Shown: positions 44,341 through 54,952, counted from the first letter of the stretch. The stretch: 64,000 bases of DNA from Fodinisporobacter ferrooxydans (GCF_022818495.1 NZ_CP089291.1:1169536-1233535); one strand, 5' to 3'. Translations and numbers: made by a program. Notes: a model not told the origin generated them from the sequence alone.

Positions 44341-44991
44341 ATGTTTCGAAGTATTCGTAATCGTCTGCCTCAAATTCCCTATAAAATTGACCATGCAGAT
44401 TCGTTAGCGATACCAACTGTTCGGGATCTTTTGTATGAAACGTTACAAAGAGGAAAATCAGAGCAACAAGATTTGGTTATCGTCTGCATCGGAACAGACC
44501 GGTCCACTGGTGATTCACTAGGTCCTTTAGTAGGCACTTTTCTTAAAAGATCTTTACACCATTCGGTTATTCATCAAAATCAAAACGTATATGTCTATGG
44601 CACGCTGGATCAACCCGTACATGCGGTAAATCTTCAGGAAACAATTGCTGCAATCCAGAAAAACCACAATCGGCCTTTTATTTTAGCTATTGATGCCTGC
44701 CTTGGAAAATTGGCTAATGTGGGTACGATTCAATTAGCACACGGACCTTTAAAACCTGGAGCTGGTGTCAATAAGGAGTTGCCTGAAATAGGAGACATGC
44801 ATATTACGGGGATTGTAAATGTTGGTGGATTTATGGAGTACTTTGTATTGCAAAATACCCGTTTACATCTTGTTATGTCAATGGCCGAATGCATATCAAA
44901 TATCATTAAAGAAACTATGCTATTGAATTATAAACAAAAGCTCTCTACATTTTATATACAGTCAGAAAATCCTTCCCTTTATATGCAATAA
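44341..44991 (+). CDS. yyaC: Spore protease YyaC-like (DUF1256)
   Basis: 216 residues, GPR-like endopeptidase fold. Conserved VCIGTDRSTGDSLGPLVGT (the acidic site), LAIDACLG, and GDMHITGIVNVGGFMEYFVLQNTRLHLV. A homologue of germination protease used by the forespore. The ATG at 44341 follows GGAGGAGCC. The forespore-type promoter upstream and the terminator after it make it a single-gene unit. Confidence 0.93.
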   Translation: MFRSIRNRLPQIPYKIDHADSLAIPTVRDLLYETLQRGKSEQQDLVIVCIGTDRSTGDSLGPLVGTFLKRSLHHSVIHQNQNVYVYGTLDQPVHAVNLQETIAAIQKNHNRPFILAIDACLGKLANVGTIQLAHGPLKPGAGVNKELPEIGDMHITGIVNVGGFMEYFVLQNTRLHLVMSMAECISNIIKETMLLNYKQKLSTFYIQSENPSLYMQ

Positions 44992-45030
44992 AAACCCAAC
45001 TCGTTTTTAAAAAGTCGGGTTTTTTTTTTA
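44991..45030 (+). terminator. Intrinsic terminator of yyaC
   Basis: AAAACCC with AACT pairs with AGT-CGGGTTTT (one mismatch), followed by ten T residues. Shared with the opposing DUF4446 gene. Confidence 0.8.
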
Positions 45031-45044
45031 CAATTCCAAATGTA

Positions 45045-45551
45045 TTATGATTCGTTTGTTTGCAATGCTTTTTGTATTGCCAGTTTTTCTTCTTCTGTAA
45101 GCGGATATGTTGAGGAACCTTGAGTTACGGGTTTTGCATAAGTCCTTGATTCTTCTCTCCCATAAATACTGGATAAGACCACACCGTCACCCTTTGAATT
45201 CAAAAGTGCAACTGCATAACTTAAATCACTTCCGGTATTTCCAAACGCATTAAAACGTATTACACCAATCGTACCAAGTTTATTCGTAATTCTCTGCTCA
45301 AGACTTTCAATTGAAATTGACAATTGTTTTTGCTCGTGCATCGATTTCTGAACATCTTCAACGTATTGAAATAATAATTGCTCCAAATCGAGTTTTTTCT
45401 TGACGGTCATGATACGTTGATACTGTTTTCGCAATTGGGCAAAACGAATTAGAAACATCAGCAATAGTATAAATATAAGAATCAACAGTCCAAGAACAGT
45501 CAGGGTAATAACCTCTATATTGTCTAAGATAAGCGAATGTAACGAAATCAT
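45045..45551 (-). CDS. DUF4446 membrane protein
   Basis: 168 residues from the ATG at 45551 with GGGAGGAG upstream. One membrane helix (about 12-36), a coiled-coil linker, then a conserved globular domain IGVIRFNAFGNTGSDLSYAVALLN and GREESRTYAKPV. DUF4446 genes are regularly found beside soj-spo0J; function unknown. Confidence 0.88.
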   Translation of the reverse strand: MISLHSLILDNIEVITLTVLGLLILIFILLLMFLIRFAQLRKQYQRIMTVKKKLDLEQLLFQYVEDVQKSMHEQKQLSISIESLEQRITNKLGTIGVIRFNAFGNTGSDLSYAVALLNSKGDGVVLSSIYGREESRTYAKPVTQGSSTYPLTEEEKLAIQKALQTNES

Positions 45552-45601
45552 AAAAAAGCTCCTCCCGGTCCACGATCCAACAACGTAACATGTATTGTTG
45601 C

Positions 45602-46300
45602 CTAAATCAGATGTAATAATGCCCATTTCACTATAGCGACTATAACCAAAGATGGCAACATGTTTCCCACTCTAATTTTTTTTATGTCCAAAATATTTAT
45701 GCCAATGGCCAAGATCATTAACCCGCCTGTTGCAGTCACAACATTAACAATCGCAGGATTGTATAATACTTGCCCAAACACATGTGCAATTAGTGCAATA
45801 AGTCCTTGATATAAGAAGATAGGGATGGCAGCTAATCCAACCCCAATTCCCATTGTTGACGAAAATACTACTGAAGTAAATCCGTCTAACATGGATTTTG
45901 TATATAAGAGGTGATGGTCATTTGCGAGACCTGACTGTATTGCCCCAAGTATGGCCATCGACCCGACACAAAATATTAAACTTGCAGAAACAAATGCTTC
46001 AGCAATTCGATTCTCTCCATTCCTTTGAAACTTGCTTTCTACCCATTGTCCAAATCGCAACAAAAAGCCTTCAATATCAAGCCATTCACCAATAATAATT
46101 CCAAACACCAGACTGATAATCATAATCAATATATCGTTTCCCGCTTTTAGAGACATCGAAAGGCCGATTATAGAAACACTTAAACCAAGGCCCTGCAATA
46201 CAGTCGTCTTCATTTGTTCGGGAATCTTGGGTAGTGCAATTCCAATGAACGTACCAAGCAATACCGATACAGCATTTACAAAAGTGCCTAACAAAAACAT
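45602..46300 (-). CDS. DUF554 membrane protein
   Basis: 232 residues from the ATG at 46300 (GAGGGG six bases upstream). Six or seven membrane segments and Gly-rich loops (LGTFIGIAL, LVFGIIIGEW, FCVGSMAILGAIQSGL, DGFTSVVFSSTMGIGVGLAA) characteristic of DUF554/YqgA. Putative transporter; substrate unknown. Confidence 0.87.
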   Translation of the reverse strand: MFLLGTFVNAVSVLLGTFIGIALPKIPEQMKTTVLQGLGLSVSIIGLSMSLKAGNDILIMIISLVFGIIIGEWLDIEGFLLRFGQWVESKFQRNGENRIAEAFVSASLIFCVGSMAILGAIQSGLANDHHLLYTKSMLDGFTSVVFSSTMGIGVGLAAIPIFLYQGLIALIAHVFGQVLYNPAIVNVVTATGGLMILAIGINILDIKKIRVGNMLPSLVIVAIVKWALLHLI

Positions 46301-46349
46301 ATATATCCCCTCTACAACCAAATTCTTTTCTCTATTTGTATTATCCCAT

Positions 46350-47495
46350 TTACATTTCTTTTAAAATTTCACTGATTGCATATAAAAATATGTCAATTTC
46401 CTCTTCTGTATTAAAAAAACCTACACTGACACGCGCAGCACCCGTATCCGATGATCCTGATGCTTTATGAGCAAGGGGTGTACAATGTAATCCGGTTCGA
46501 ACGGCAATTTGATAATACTTATCCAGGATGAATCCAAGTTCTGTTGAATCCAATCCGTCTATTACAAAGGAAACCACAGGCGCCCGCAAAGAAAGTTGAT
46601 CAGGACCTAGAATTTTAATTCTTTCATATTGATTCAAACCATGAAGAATTTTTCGAGTCAATTGCAACTCATGATCTCGAATGTTTGCAATCCCCTTTTT
46701 TTGAATAAATTGAATTCCTGCTAATAGTCCGGCAATTCCAACCGTATTTCTTGTTCCACTTTCATATCGATCCGGTCTCACCTTGGGCTGGTCGATCGAT
46801 TCACTGTTTCCGCCAGTCCCACCGTACATAAGAGGCTCCAGTTCAATGCTTGGATGCACATATAAAAACCCGGTACCTTGTGGACCATATAATGATTTAT
46901 GGCCAGGTGCCGCAAGCATTTGTATATTCATTTCATGCACATCGATATCCAAAACACCTGCTGTTTGTGCTGCATCAACAAGAAAACAGATTCCATGTTT
47001 CCCTGCAAATTCACCAATACTATGTAAATCAATAATGCTTCCTGTCAGATTGGAAGCATGGGATGCAACAATCATTTTGGTATTCCCTTTTAAAGCGCTA
47101 TAAATATCCTGGGGATTCATTAATCCTTTTGAATCTACCGATACATATGTAATTTCAATTTGATATTTTCGTTTCATGTATTCTAAAGGTCGTCGAACAG
47201 AATTGTGTTCCAACATGGTAGTTATTACATGGTCTCCCGGTTTCAGAAATCCTTGAATGGCCAGATTTAACGATTCCGTGGTATTTTGTGTAAATATAAC
47301 ATCCTCCGCATGTGCGATTCCAAACAGTTTTGCGATTTCCTGACGAGCCTGGAATATCACCCGTGCTGCCTGGTTTGCCAAAGCATGGCTTCCTCGACCG
47401 GGATTCCCTGCATATTCCTTCATACATTCCATCATGGCATTTATCACTTCCGGAGGTTTAGGAAATGAAGATGCAGCATTATCGAGATAGATCAT
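46350..47495 (-). CDS. Cysteine desulfurase-family aminotransferase (class V)
   Basis: 381 residues, PLP-dependent. IYLDNAASSFPKPPEV start, TQNTTESLN, VDAAQTAGV, the PLP lysine in APGHKSLYGPQG, and an active Cys in RTGLHCTPLAHK. Belongs to the stand-alone subfamily found in Bacilli next to soj/spo0J, whose sulphur acceptor is not known. Its 3' end is 49 bp before the DUF554 start. Confidence 0.9.
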   Translation of the reverse strand: MIYLDNAASSFPKPPEVINAMMECMKEYAGNPGRGSHALANQAARVIFQARQEIAKLFGIAHAEDVIFTQNTTESLNLAIQGFLKPGDHVITTMLEHNSVRRPLEYMKRKYQIEITYVSVDSKGLMNPQDIYSALKGNTKMIVASHASNLTGSIIDLHSIGEFAGKHGICFLVDAAQTAGVLDIDVHEMNIQMLAAPGHKSLYGPQGTGFLYVHPSIELEPLMYGGTGGNSESIDQPKVRPDRYESGTRNTVGIAGLLAGIQFIQKKGIANIRDHELQLTRKILHGLNQYERIKILGPDQLSLRAPVVSFVIDGLDSTELGFILDKYYQIAVRTGLHCTPLAHKASGSSDTGAARVSVGFFNTEEEIDIFLYAISEILKEM

Positions 47496-47518
47496 AGAAT
47501 TATCCCATCTTTCTAGTC

Positions 47519-47557
47519 AATAAAATAAAAACTATCTCACCACTGCAAACGGTGAGA
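47519..47557 (-). terminator. Intrinsic terminator of soj-spo0J
   Basis: On the minus strand TCTCACC (47557-47551) pairs with GGTGAGA (47541-47535), followed by TAGTTTTTATTTTATT. Confidence 0.8.
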
Positions 47558-47829
47558 AATCAAAAAGCAACTAAACATTAGTGTATGTTTCGTAACCCGA
47601 TAATTCAAGCTTTATTCTTGAACAAATGAAACACTCGATAACAAACATCTCACTATTTTCATCATCGCATGATGAATTAAGATAGCGAATCCCCCTGTTA
47701 TTGGTGACCATCGTTATAAATTCAGGTCTTAGATATAACTATTTTTCGTTTTGTTATGATTTGTCATTCAAAACTCATGAATATAAAGTAAATGGAGACG
47801 ACAGATGTCATCCCCCAAATAATATAAAT
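47558..47829. other. Intergenic region between spo0J and its terminator
   Basis: About 270 bp of AT-rich sequence, no gene recognised. The cysteine desulfurase promoter should lie further on, between the hairpin and 47496, or be shared. Confidence 0.3.
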
Positions 47830-48690
47830 TCATTTTTTTGAATCGCCAACTTCAGAAATAAGCTGAATAATACGCTCTAAATCCTCCGGCGAAAAGAAAT
47901 CAATTTCTATTTTTCCCCGCTTTTTCCCTTGTTGAATTCGTACAGAAGTACCTAAATAGGATCGAAATTGATCTTCATATTGTTTTAATAGGGAGTTCTT
48001 TTTATCAGGCCTTTTCGGTTCTCGCGTGATTCCGGAGGATAAACGATTGACAAGTTGTTCAACTACTCGAACACTTAAATCTTCCTCTGTAATTTTTTGC
48101 GCTAATGTCTTTTGTTGGCTCTCATCTTGCAAACCCAGAATTGCCCTTGCGTGTCCCATCGTTATTGTTCCACGTGAAACATAATCTCGAACTTCTTTTG
48201 GCAAATGAGTAAGACGTAAGTAATTCGCAACATGAGAACGGCTTTGCCCTACTTTTTTTGCGAGTTCTTCCTGTGTCAAATTGAAATTCTCCATTAGCTT
48301 TGAATAGGCCTCTGCAATTTCAATGGGATTTAAGTCTTCTCTTTGCAAGTTTTCAATTAAAGCAATTTCGCTCAATTGAATATCTGTAAACTCCCGAACA
48401 ACAACCGGTACGTATTGCAGTTTTACAAGTTTAGCAGCTCTCCAGCGTCTTTCTCCCGCAACAATTTCATAACCATTAAAACTTTTCCGAACGACTAGTG
48501 GCTGAATAATACCATGTTCTTCAATCGAATTGGCTAATTCCTGTAGTTTCCCTTGATCAAAAACTCGTCTCGGCTGAAAGGGATTTGGCCGTAACTCATT
48601 GACTTCAATTTGAGTCACAGGATCTTGCTCATCAACGCCGAGTTGAGGAAACAATGCCTCCAGACCCTTTCCTAAACGATTTTTACTCAT
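47830..48690 (-). CDS. spo0J: Chromosome partitioning protein Spo0J (ParB)
   Basis: 286 residues. ParB CTPase N-terminal domain with NPFQPRRVF and GERRWRAAK (CTP-binding), the parS-binding helix-turn-helix SQEELAKKVGQSRSHVANYLRL-type region, and a C-terminal dimer domain. Loads as a CTP clamp at parS and recruits SMC. Starts MSKNRLGKGLEALFPQLG, overlapping soj by 8 bp, and contains a parS site inside its own coding sequence. Confidence 0.97.
   Translation of the reverse strand: MSKNRLGKGLEALFPQLGVDEQDPVTQIEVNELRPNPFQPRRVFDQGKLQELANSIEEHGIIQPLVVRKSFNGYEIVAGERRWRAAKLVKLQYVPVVVREFTDIQLSEIALIENLQREDLNPIEIAEAYSKLMENFNLTQEELAKKVGQSRSHVANYLRLTHLPKEVRDYVSRGTITMGHARAILGLQDESQQKTLAQKITEEDLSVRVVEQLVNRLSSGITREPKRPDKKNSLLKQYEDQFRSYLGTSVRIQQGKKRGKIEIDFFSPEDLERIIQLISEVGDSKK
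48166..48181. promoter_or_regulatory. parS site inside spo0J
   Basis: TGTTCCACGTGAAACA, identical to the variant known in B. subtilis spo0J; one mismatch from the full palindrome. Confidence 0.93.
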
Positions 48691-49447
48691 GATGGCTACT
48701 CACTTCCTTAGCCAGATCAAGATAACATTCAGCTCCTCTTGACTTAGCATCATATTGAATGATTGATTGCCCATGGCTAGGCGCTTCACTTAGTCGTACA
48801 TTACGAGGAATCACGGTTTGATATACTTTTTCACGAAAATACTTCTTAACATCCTCAATCACTTGAATTCCCAAATTTGTACGCGCATCCAACATGGTCA
48901 AAAGCACACCTTCAATCTCCAGAGCCGTATTCAAATGTTTTTGAACCAAGCGTATCGTGTTTAATAATTGACTTAACCCTTCCAAAGCATAGTATTCGCA
49001 TTGGATGGGAATCATAACAGAATCAGAAGCAGTCAAGGCATTTACGGTTAATAAACCCAATGAAGGAGGGCAGTCAATCAATATAAAGTCAAAATATTGT
49101 TTTAGAGGTTGAATTGCTTTTCGTAATCGTACCTCTCTGGAAATTGTCGGTACAAGCTCAATTTCCGCACCAGCCAGTTGAATCGTAGCAGGCAAAATTT
49201 TTAGTGTATCAATCTCAGTGGCCAAAACTGCATCACTTGCAGGGACATCATTTATGATTACATCATAGATACAATGGTGAACGTCTGCTTTATTTACACC
49301 AATACCGGACGTTGTATTTCCTTGAGGGTCAATATCGATAAGCAGCACACGCTTCCCTAAACTTGCAAGGGACGCACCAAGATTTACAGAAGTAGTTGTC
49401 TTCCCAACTCCTCCTTTTTGATTGGCAACGGCTATTACTCTTGCCAT
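48683..49447 (-). CDS. soj: Chromosome partitioning ATPase Soj (ParA)
   Basis: 254-residue ParA-type ATPase. Deviant Walker A KGGVGKTTT at residues 11-19, LLIDIDPQGN, FILIDCPPSLG. Soj controls DnaA activity and works with Spo0J on origin placement. GAGGTGACG lies before the ATG. Confidence 0.97.
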   Translation of the reverse strand: MARVIAVANQKGGVGKTTTSVNLGASLASLGKRVLLIDIDPQGNTTSGIGVNKADVHHCIYDVIINDVPASDAVLATEIDTLKILPATIQLAGAEIELVPTISREVRLRKAIQPLKQYFDFILIDCPPSLGLLTVNALTASDSVMIPIQCEYYALEGLSQLLNTIRLVQKHLNTALEIEGVLLTMLDARTNLGIQVIEDVKKYFREKVYQTVIPRNVRLSEAPSHGQSIIQYDAKSRGAECYLDLAKEVSSHHE

Positions 49448-49579
49448 TTCGTCACCTCATTCCTGAAACATTCGGCATCTAAAAAATATTCGCCATACGT
49501 ATTGTTCATCCTGCATAATCCTCGCTTGTTTCACTACTAATTTTAGGGAAAAATTATTTGATATGCTGAAGAGTAATCA

Positions 49580-49608
49580 ACAAGAAAGCCCCCGATGCAA
49601 CCGGAGGC
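49580..49608 (-). terminator. Intrinsic terminator after noc
   Basis: On the minus strand GCCTCCGG pairs with CGGGGGC (49608-49601 with 49594-49588), followed by TTTCTTG. Stem has one mismatch. Confidence 0.6.
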
Positions 49609-49679
49609 AACCAATTTTTATATCGTAAACAGAAACATACTCAAAACTTCATTTCCACTTGGTTAAACATACAGAACAT

Positions 49680-50513
49680 CTATTTTTTGTTTTTAGGAAC
49701 GCGAATCGTAAACTGGTAAAATTCCTCATGATCTTCTTCTTCTGTGTCGACTGTTAGTCCATTCTTTTGGATCATATCCAAAGATTGGCGAATCGTATTG
49801 ACTGCCAACCGGACATCCTTTGAAAACGAAATTCGTTTTGGCTTCGGCTTTGCTCGCTCTTGCATTTGCTCCAGAATCTGCTTTACTTTCCCCTCTGTCT
49901 GCTTCACGTTTAGATCTCGTTCCTGAATTTCTTTTACAATCTTTAGTTGCAAATCTACAGACGGTAAAGATAACAATGCACGCGCATGGCGTTCTGTGAT
50001 GATTCGATTCATCAGTGCTTCCTGCACCTGTTCAGGCAAATGCAGCAAACGCAGCTTATTTGCAATCGTCGATTGTCCTTTGCCTAAACGCTGCGCAAGG
50101 CTTTCTTGCGTCAAACCATGAAGCTCCAACAATTGTTGATATGCAATTGCTTCCTCAATTGCAGTTAAACCTTCTCTTTGCAAATTCTCAATAAGCGCGA
50201 CTGATGCTGCCTGGGAATCGCCCATTTCTCGAACGATCGCCGGAATTGTGGGCAACCCCAGTTTTTTGGCCGCTCTCCAGCGACGTTCTCCTGCAATCAA
50301 CTCATAGGAATTCTCAACTTTGCGTACGATAACTGGCTGAATCATTCCATGTGTACGAATGGTTTGACTTAATTCCTCAATTTTATCATCATCAAAAACG
50401 GAGCGAGGTTGATACGGACTTGAGATAATTTCATCAACAGGTACCTGTTTGACTTCCTCTTGCCCTTGAACCCGATTATCAAAACCAAACAACCTTGTCA
50501 ATTGATCTCTCAT
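49680..50513 (-). CDS. noc: Nucleoid occlusion protein Noc
   Basis: 277 residues; ParB paralogue that binds NBS sites and keeps the division septum off the nucleoid. Start MRDQLTRLFGFDNRVQ with an amphipathic N-terminal helix (membrane targeting), then SPYQPRSVF, GERRWRAAK, the helix-turn-helix TQESLAQRLGKGQSTIANKLRLL, and the C-terminal YYQFTI-type ending (EFYQFTIRVPK). Lies between rsmG and soj as in B. subtilis. No clear NBS palindrome was noticed in the window. Confidence 0.95.
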   Translation of the reverse strand: MRDQLTRLFGFDNRVQGQEEVKQVPVDEIISSPYQPRSVFDDDKIEELSQTIRTHGMIQPVIVRKVENSYELIAGERRWRAAKKLGLPTIPAIVREMGDSQAASVALIENLQREGLTAIEEAIAYQQLLELHGLTQESLAQRLGKGQSTIANKLRLLHLPEQVQEALMNRIITERHARALLSLPSVDLQLKIVKEIQERDLNVKQTEGKVKQILEQMQERAKPKPKRISFSKDVRLAVNTIRQSLDMIQKNGLTVDTEEEDHEEFYQFTIRVPKNKK

Positions 50514-50620
50514 CCTGGAAATCACCAACCCTGCAATTTCTCGCTACCGTACAAGAATATCCTGTAGACACTAGCAAATTTTTATATTCGTCATTCGTGG
50601 GAAGGATTCCTGCAAATGAT

Positions 50621-51382
50621 CTATACTAATGGTCTTTTTTGCGGCACGCCCGCTTTTCTTGGAAATGATTTCGGACACTGCTTCACCTTTCGAATCACAA
50701 GAATGCATCGCTTTCCTGCCTGTAAAGGCAAATCCACAGGTATCACTTGTTCAATTTCGCCGCCCAATTGATGCACAGCGCTTTTACCTTCTCTCGCTTC
50801 TTCCTCTCCCTCAAGACCTTTTAAGGCGAGAAAACATCCATTCACTTTCACAAAAGGCAAACAATATTCCGCCAATACCGGCAAGCGGGCGACCGCCCGT
50901 GCAGTCACTTGATCAAAGGATTCTCTCCAAGCAGGGCGCCTGCCAAAATCTTCAGCGCGTCCATGTACGGCTGAGACATTATTTGATATCCGTAATCCCA
51001 GAATTAATTCACCAAGGAATTGAATTCGCTTCTGTAAGGAATCCAAAATTGTAACCTGTAATTCAGGATACACAATTCGCAGCGGTATGCTTGGGAAACC
51101 TGCACCTGCCCCAATATCTAACAGGGATCCCCGCGTTTGCAAAGATGGTGCGGATGCAAGTGTCAATGAATCATAGAAATGTTTCAGATATACATCCAGC
51201 ACTTCTGTTAAAGCTGTTAAATTCATACGTTCATTCCATGCAATTAACATTTGATAATACGAGAAAAATTGTCTTAGCTGATCCGAACCCAATGATAAGG
51301 AAAGCCCTTCACACCATTCTTGAAATTGGGGTTCGAGGGTTTGCTGTTGAACCATCAACTGCCGATCCATCGAACTATCCAT
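50621..51382 (-). CDS. rsmG: 16S rRNA (guanine527-N7)-methyltransferase
   Basis: 253 residues with the SAM-binding [17 protein letters not shown] and catalytic-region motifs [15 protein letters not shown]. Modifies G527 of 16S rRNA. Starts inside the end of mnmG (8-bp overlap), with AAAGGAA just before the ATG. Confidence 0.95.
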   Translation of the reverse strand: MDSSMDRQLMVQQQTLEPQFQEWCEGLSLSLGSDQLRQFFSYYQMLIAWNERMNLTALTEVLDVYLKHFYDSLTLASAPSLQTRGSLLDIGAGAGFPSIPLRIVYPELQVTILDSLQKRIQFLGELILGLRISNNVSAVHGRAEDFGRRPAWRESFDQVTARAVARLPVLAEYCLPFVKVNGCFLALKGLEGEEEAREGKSAVHQLGGEIEQVIPVDLPLQAGKRCILVIRKVKQCPKSFPRKAGVPQKRPLV

Positions 51383-53270
51383 TTGCCACGTTCCTTTTTC
51401 CGCGAGATTCCAGATAAATCAATAAAATCGATATATCCGCAGGCGTTACACCCGAGATCCTCGAAGCTTGTCCAATCGAACGCGGGCGAATGTTTTTCAA
51501 CTTTTCTCTCGATTCGGAAGATAATCCTTTGACAACCTGATAATTGATATCATCAGGAATTAGCTTTTGTTCCAACTTTTTTTGCTTTTCGATCTGCTGT
51601 GTCTGTTTTTCAATATATCCCGAATACTTAATCTGAATTTCCACTTGTTCTTTCACATCTGGATGCAACTCCGTGTCAATGTTAGGCGCCAAAGACTCAA
51701 TCAACTCATAATTAATTTCGGGTCGACGCAACAATTGTTCAAGGGACATTACATTCGCCAAAGGCATCGATCCGCTCTCTTGAATTTTTTTTATGACAAT
51801 TGGATCCTCTGGTTTGACTCGGGTACTGGCCAAACGGTCTTTTTCCCTTGCAATCCACTCTTTCTTTTTAAGAAATTTATCAAAACGTTGTTCAGAAACC
51901 AAACCAATCCGATAACCTATTTCCATTAGACGCAAATCCGCGTTATCATGACGTAAAATCAACCGATATTCCGCGCGGGATGTCAATAGTCGATAGGGTT
52001 CACTGGTTCCCTTTGTAACCAAATCATCAATCATCACTGCAATATAAGCATCGGAACGATCCAAAACCAACGGCTCACGGTCCAAAACTTGTAATGCGGC
52101 ATTAATTCCTGCCATAATCCCTTGTCCAGCAGCCTCTTCATATCCTGAAGTACCATTGATCTGACCAGCCGTGAAAAATCCTTTGACTTCTTTTGTCTCC
52201 AGAGTTGACCAAAGTTGTGTAGGCATAATGGCATCATATTCGATTGCGTAGCCAGGCCTCATCATTTCTACATGTTCCAGTCCGGGAATGGATTTTAACA
52301 TCAACAATTGAACATCTTCCGGCAAGCTTGTCGATAGTCCTTGTACATACCATTCAGCAGTATGGCGACCTTCCGGCTCCAAAAATATCTGATGGGACGG
52401 GCGATCAGCAAAACGCACAATTTTATCTTCAATAGACGGACAATACCGCGGTCCGGTTCCTTTTATTTCACCAGAGTACATGGGGCTGCGGTGGAGATTT
52501 TCCCCGATAATGGCATGTGTTGTTTCCGATGTATATGTTAGCCAGCAAGGGACTTGTTCCCGTTCCGGCACGTTGTCATCGTACGAAAAATGCAAAGGCT
52601 CTTCATCCCCCGGCTGTACCGTCATTTTTGAAAAATCGATCGTATGCTTGTTTACCCGCGGAGGAGTGCCCGTTTTAAAGCGCGCCAACTGAAATCCTAA
52701 ATCCAGTAAACTATCCGTTAATTTCATGGCTGGCATTTGACCATTTGGACCACTTTGATAGGAAATATCACCAATGATGATCCGGCCCCGCAAATATGTA
52801 CCCGTTGTCAATACAACAGCTTTTGACCGATAAATCGCACCTGTTTTTGTAATGACTCCTCTTACACGGCCATTTTCAGTAACAACTTCTTCCACCATTC
52901 CTTGCCGTAATGTAAGATTCGGTTCATTCTCTATCGTATGCTTCATGGCTTGTCCATACAAAAATTTATCGGCTTGAGCCCGCAACGCATGTACAGCAGG
53001 TCCTTTCCCCGTGTTTAACATGCGCATTTGAATATAGGTTTTATCAATATTCCGAGCCATCTCGCCGCCTAAGGCATCAATTTCCCGAACCACATTTCCT
53101 TTCGCTGGACCGCCAATCGCCGGATTACAAGGCATATACGCAACCGTATCAAGGTTAATCGTTAAAAGCAATGTACGACAGCCCATGCGTGCCGCCGCCA
53201 AAGCAGCCTCACACCCGGCATGTCCGGCGCCAATAACGATAACATGATATTCTCCAGCTTCATATTTCAT
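51375..53270 (-). CDS. mnmG: tRNA uridine-5-carboxymethylaminomethyl modification enzyme MnmG
   Basis: FAD- and NADH-dependent enzyme that, with MnmE, modifies the wobble uridine of several tRNAs. 631 residues from the ATG at 53270 (AGGTGG six bases upstream). FAD motif [12 protein letters not shown], then the conserved [17 protein letters not shown]-like TGTYLRGRI, and C-terminal helical domain ending [12 protein letters not shown]. Confidence 0.97.
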   Translation of the reverse strand: MKYEAGEYHVIVIGAGHAGCEAALAAARMGCRTLLLTINLDTVAYMPCNPAIGGPAKGNVVREIDALGGEMARNIDKTYIQMRMLNTGKGPAVHALRAQADKFLYGQAMKHTIENEPNLTLRQGMVEEVVTENGRVRGVITKTGAIYRSKAVVLTTGTYLRGRIIIGDISYQSGPNGQMPAMKLTDSLLDLGFQLARFKTGTPPRVNKHTIDFSKMTVQPGDEEPLHFSYDDNVPEREQVPCWLTYTSETTHAIIGENLHRSPMYSGEIKGTGPRYCPSIEDKIVRFADRPSHQIFLEPEGRHTAEWYVQGLSTSLPEDVQLLMLKSIPGLEHVEMMRPGYAIEYDAIMPTQLWSTLETKEVKGFFTAGQINGTSGYEEAAGQGIMAGINAALQVLDREPLVLDRSDAYIAVMIDDLVTKGTSEPYRLLTSRAEYRLILRHDNADLRLMEIGYRIGLVSEQRFDKFLKKKEWIAREKDRLASTRVKPEDPIVIKKIQESGSMPLANVMSLEQLLRRPEINYELIESLAPNIDTELHPDVKEQVEIQIKYSGYIEKQTQQIEKQKKLEQKLIPDDINYQVVKGLSSESREKLKNIRPRSIGQASRISGVTPADISILLIYLESRGKRNVANG

Positions 53271-53279
53271 ACAATCCAC

Positions 53280-54659
53280 CTACTTTCCTAAACAAAATTG
53301 TGAAAAGATTTGATCCAATAGATCCTCCCCAACTTCTTTGCCAATGACTTCGCCTAGCGTAGACCAGGCATTTTTTACATCAACAGCTACTAAGTCAAGT
53401 GTCATGCCCATTTGAGCGGATTGGACAGCTTCTGATAATTGTGTTTTTGCTTGCTCCAATAAAGCAATATGTCGTACATTCGTGGCATATGTCGCATCTT
53501 TTTGCTCGATTTGTCCACCCAAAAACAGTTCCTCTACCAGATCTTCAAAATTCTCTAAACCGATTCCCGTTTTTATTGAAGTATGTACAATTCGCTCTAC
53601 GGGCATATATTGTCCAATTTGATCCAGTGAAACAGCAGATCCTAAATCGGCTTTATTGACGATTACAATACTCATTCGCTTTGAAGCTATTTGCAATAAA
53701 TCCTCATCTGTAGCGCTTAATGGCTTGGATCCGTCCAAAACGACAACTGTCAGGTCCGCATCCTGAATCGCTTCTCTGCTTCTCTCCACACCGATTTTTT
53801 CAACAACATCCTCTGTTTCCCGAATGCCTGCCGTATCAAGAATCGTCAAAGGTATACCGCGAATATTGACGCTTTCCTCTAAAATATCACGGGTAGTGCC
53901 TGGAATATCAGTAACAATCGCCCGCTCAGTACGAGACAATCGATTTAATAACGACGATTTGCCAACGTTCGGTTGACCAACAATAACCGTTTTTAGTCCT
54001 TCTCGCAAAATTCTTCCGTGGCGTGCACCATGTAATATGCGCTGAATTCGCTCAATGGCAACCTCTCCATCCTGGATCACACGTCGAACCGTTACATCCT
54101 CTACATCATGTTCCGGATAATCAATTGTTACTTCAATATGTGCCAACAATTCAATCAACTTTTGCCTTAATAGACGAATTTCTTGGCTCAAGCTTCCCTC
54201 TACCTGCTTTAGAGCTACTTGCATAGCCGTATCCGTCTTCGCACGAATCACGTCGATCACTGCTTCCGCTTGGGAAAGATCAATCCTTCCATTCAGAAAC
54301 GCTCGTTTCGTAAATTCACCAGGCTCTGCCAATCGCGCACCTGCTTCCAGAATCGTTTCCAGTACACGGCGAATGGCTACTATACCACCATGACATTGCA
54401 CTTCTACAACATCCTCTGCGGTATAACTTCTTGGAGAACGCATTACAAGTACAAGCCCCTCGTCAATAATATCCCCAGTGGAAAACTTTCGAATATGACC
54501 ATAATGTACTGTATGTGACGCTACAGTTTCTAACCGCTTTTTCCCTGTAAAAACTTTATCCACAATGCGAATCGCTTCCGGTCCGCTGATGCGAACGATT
54601 CCAACACTACTCTCCCCAAGAGCGGTCGCAATCGCAGCTATCGTATCCCAATCATTCAC
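53280..54659 (-). CDS. mnmE: tRNA modification GTPase MnmE
   Basis: 459 residues. N-terminal formyl-THF-like domain (starting DTIAAIATALGESSVGIVRISGP), helical domain with an embedded G domain: GQPNVGKSSLL, DTAGIR and NKAD. The C-terminal motif FCLGK (Cys near the end) is intact. The start is GTG at 54659 after AAGGAG. It lies 9 bp before mnmG. Confidence 0.97.
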   Translation of the reverse strand: MNDWDTIAAIATALGESSVGIVRISGPEAIRIVDKVFTGKKRLETVASHTVHYGHIRKFSTGDIIDEGLVLVMRSPRSYTAEDVVEVQCHGGIVAIRRVLETILEAGARLAEPGEFTKRAFLNGRIDLSQAEAVIDVIRAKTDTAMQVALKQVEGSLSQEIRLLRQKLIELLAHIEVTIDYPEHDVEDVTVRRVIQDGEVAIERIQRILHGARHGRILREGLKTVIVGQPNVGKSSLLNRLSRTERAIVTDIPGTTRDILEESVNIRGIPLTILDTAGIRETEDVVEKIGVERSREAIQDADLTVVVLDGSKPLSATDEDLLQIASKRMSIVIVNKADLGSAVSLDQIGQYMPVERIVHTSIKTGIGLENFEDLVEELFLGGQIEQKDATYATNVRHIALLEQAKTQLSEAVQSAQMGMTLDLVAVDVKNAWSTLGEVIGKEVGEDLLDQIFSQFCLGK

Positions 54660-54797
54660 AACTTTCGCTCCTTACTTTTCCACAATAGTATAGATTCACA
54701 ATATCATGCAAAGTTGTGCACATTATATTGTAACACACCGATTTGCAACTCTAAACACATCCGGAAAAATTATCAACATGTGAATAGAATAATAAAA

Positions 54798-54833
54798 AAC
54801 TCCTTCCCTCATAGCAGGTAAGAAGTTTTCCAC
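54798..54833 (-). terminator. Second terminator hairpin between jag and mnmE
   Basis: On the minus strand AACTTCTTACC pairs with GGGAAGGAGTT with two mismatches, followed by TTTTATTATT. Confidence 0.55.
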
Positions 54834-54849
54834 ATGTGCACACTTTTTT

Positions 54850-54902
54850 AAAAAATAAAAAGAGCCTATCGATTCAATGCAAACATTTGAATCAACGCTC
54901 TT
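54850..54902 (-). terminator. Intrinsic terminator of the rpmH-jag operon
   Basis: AAGAGC/GCTCTT outer stem (54902-54897 with 54865-54860) and GATTCAAATG/CATTGAATC inner stem on the minus strand, followed by TTTTATTTTTT. Confidence 0.85.
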
Positions 54903-54952
54903 GATCGTAAGAAACCTATTTATATAATCATGAAAGTTTGATCATGAAAGTT

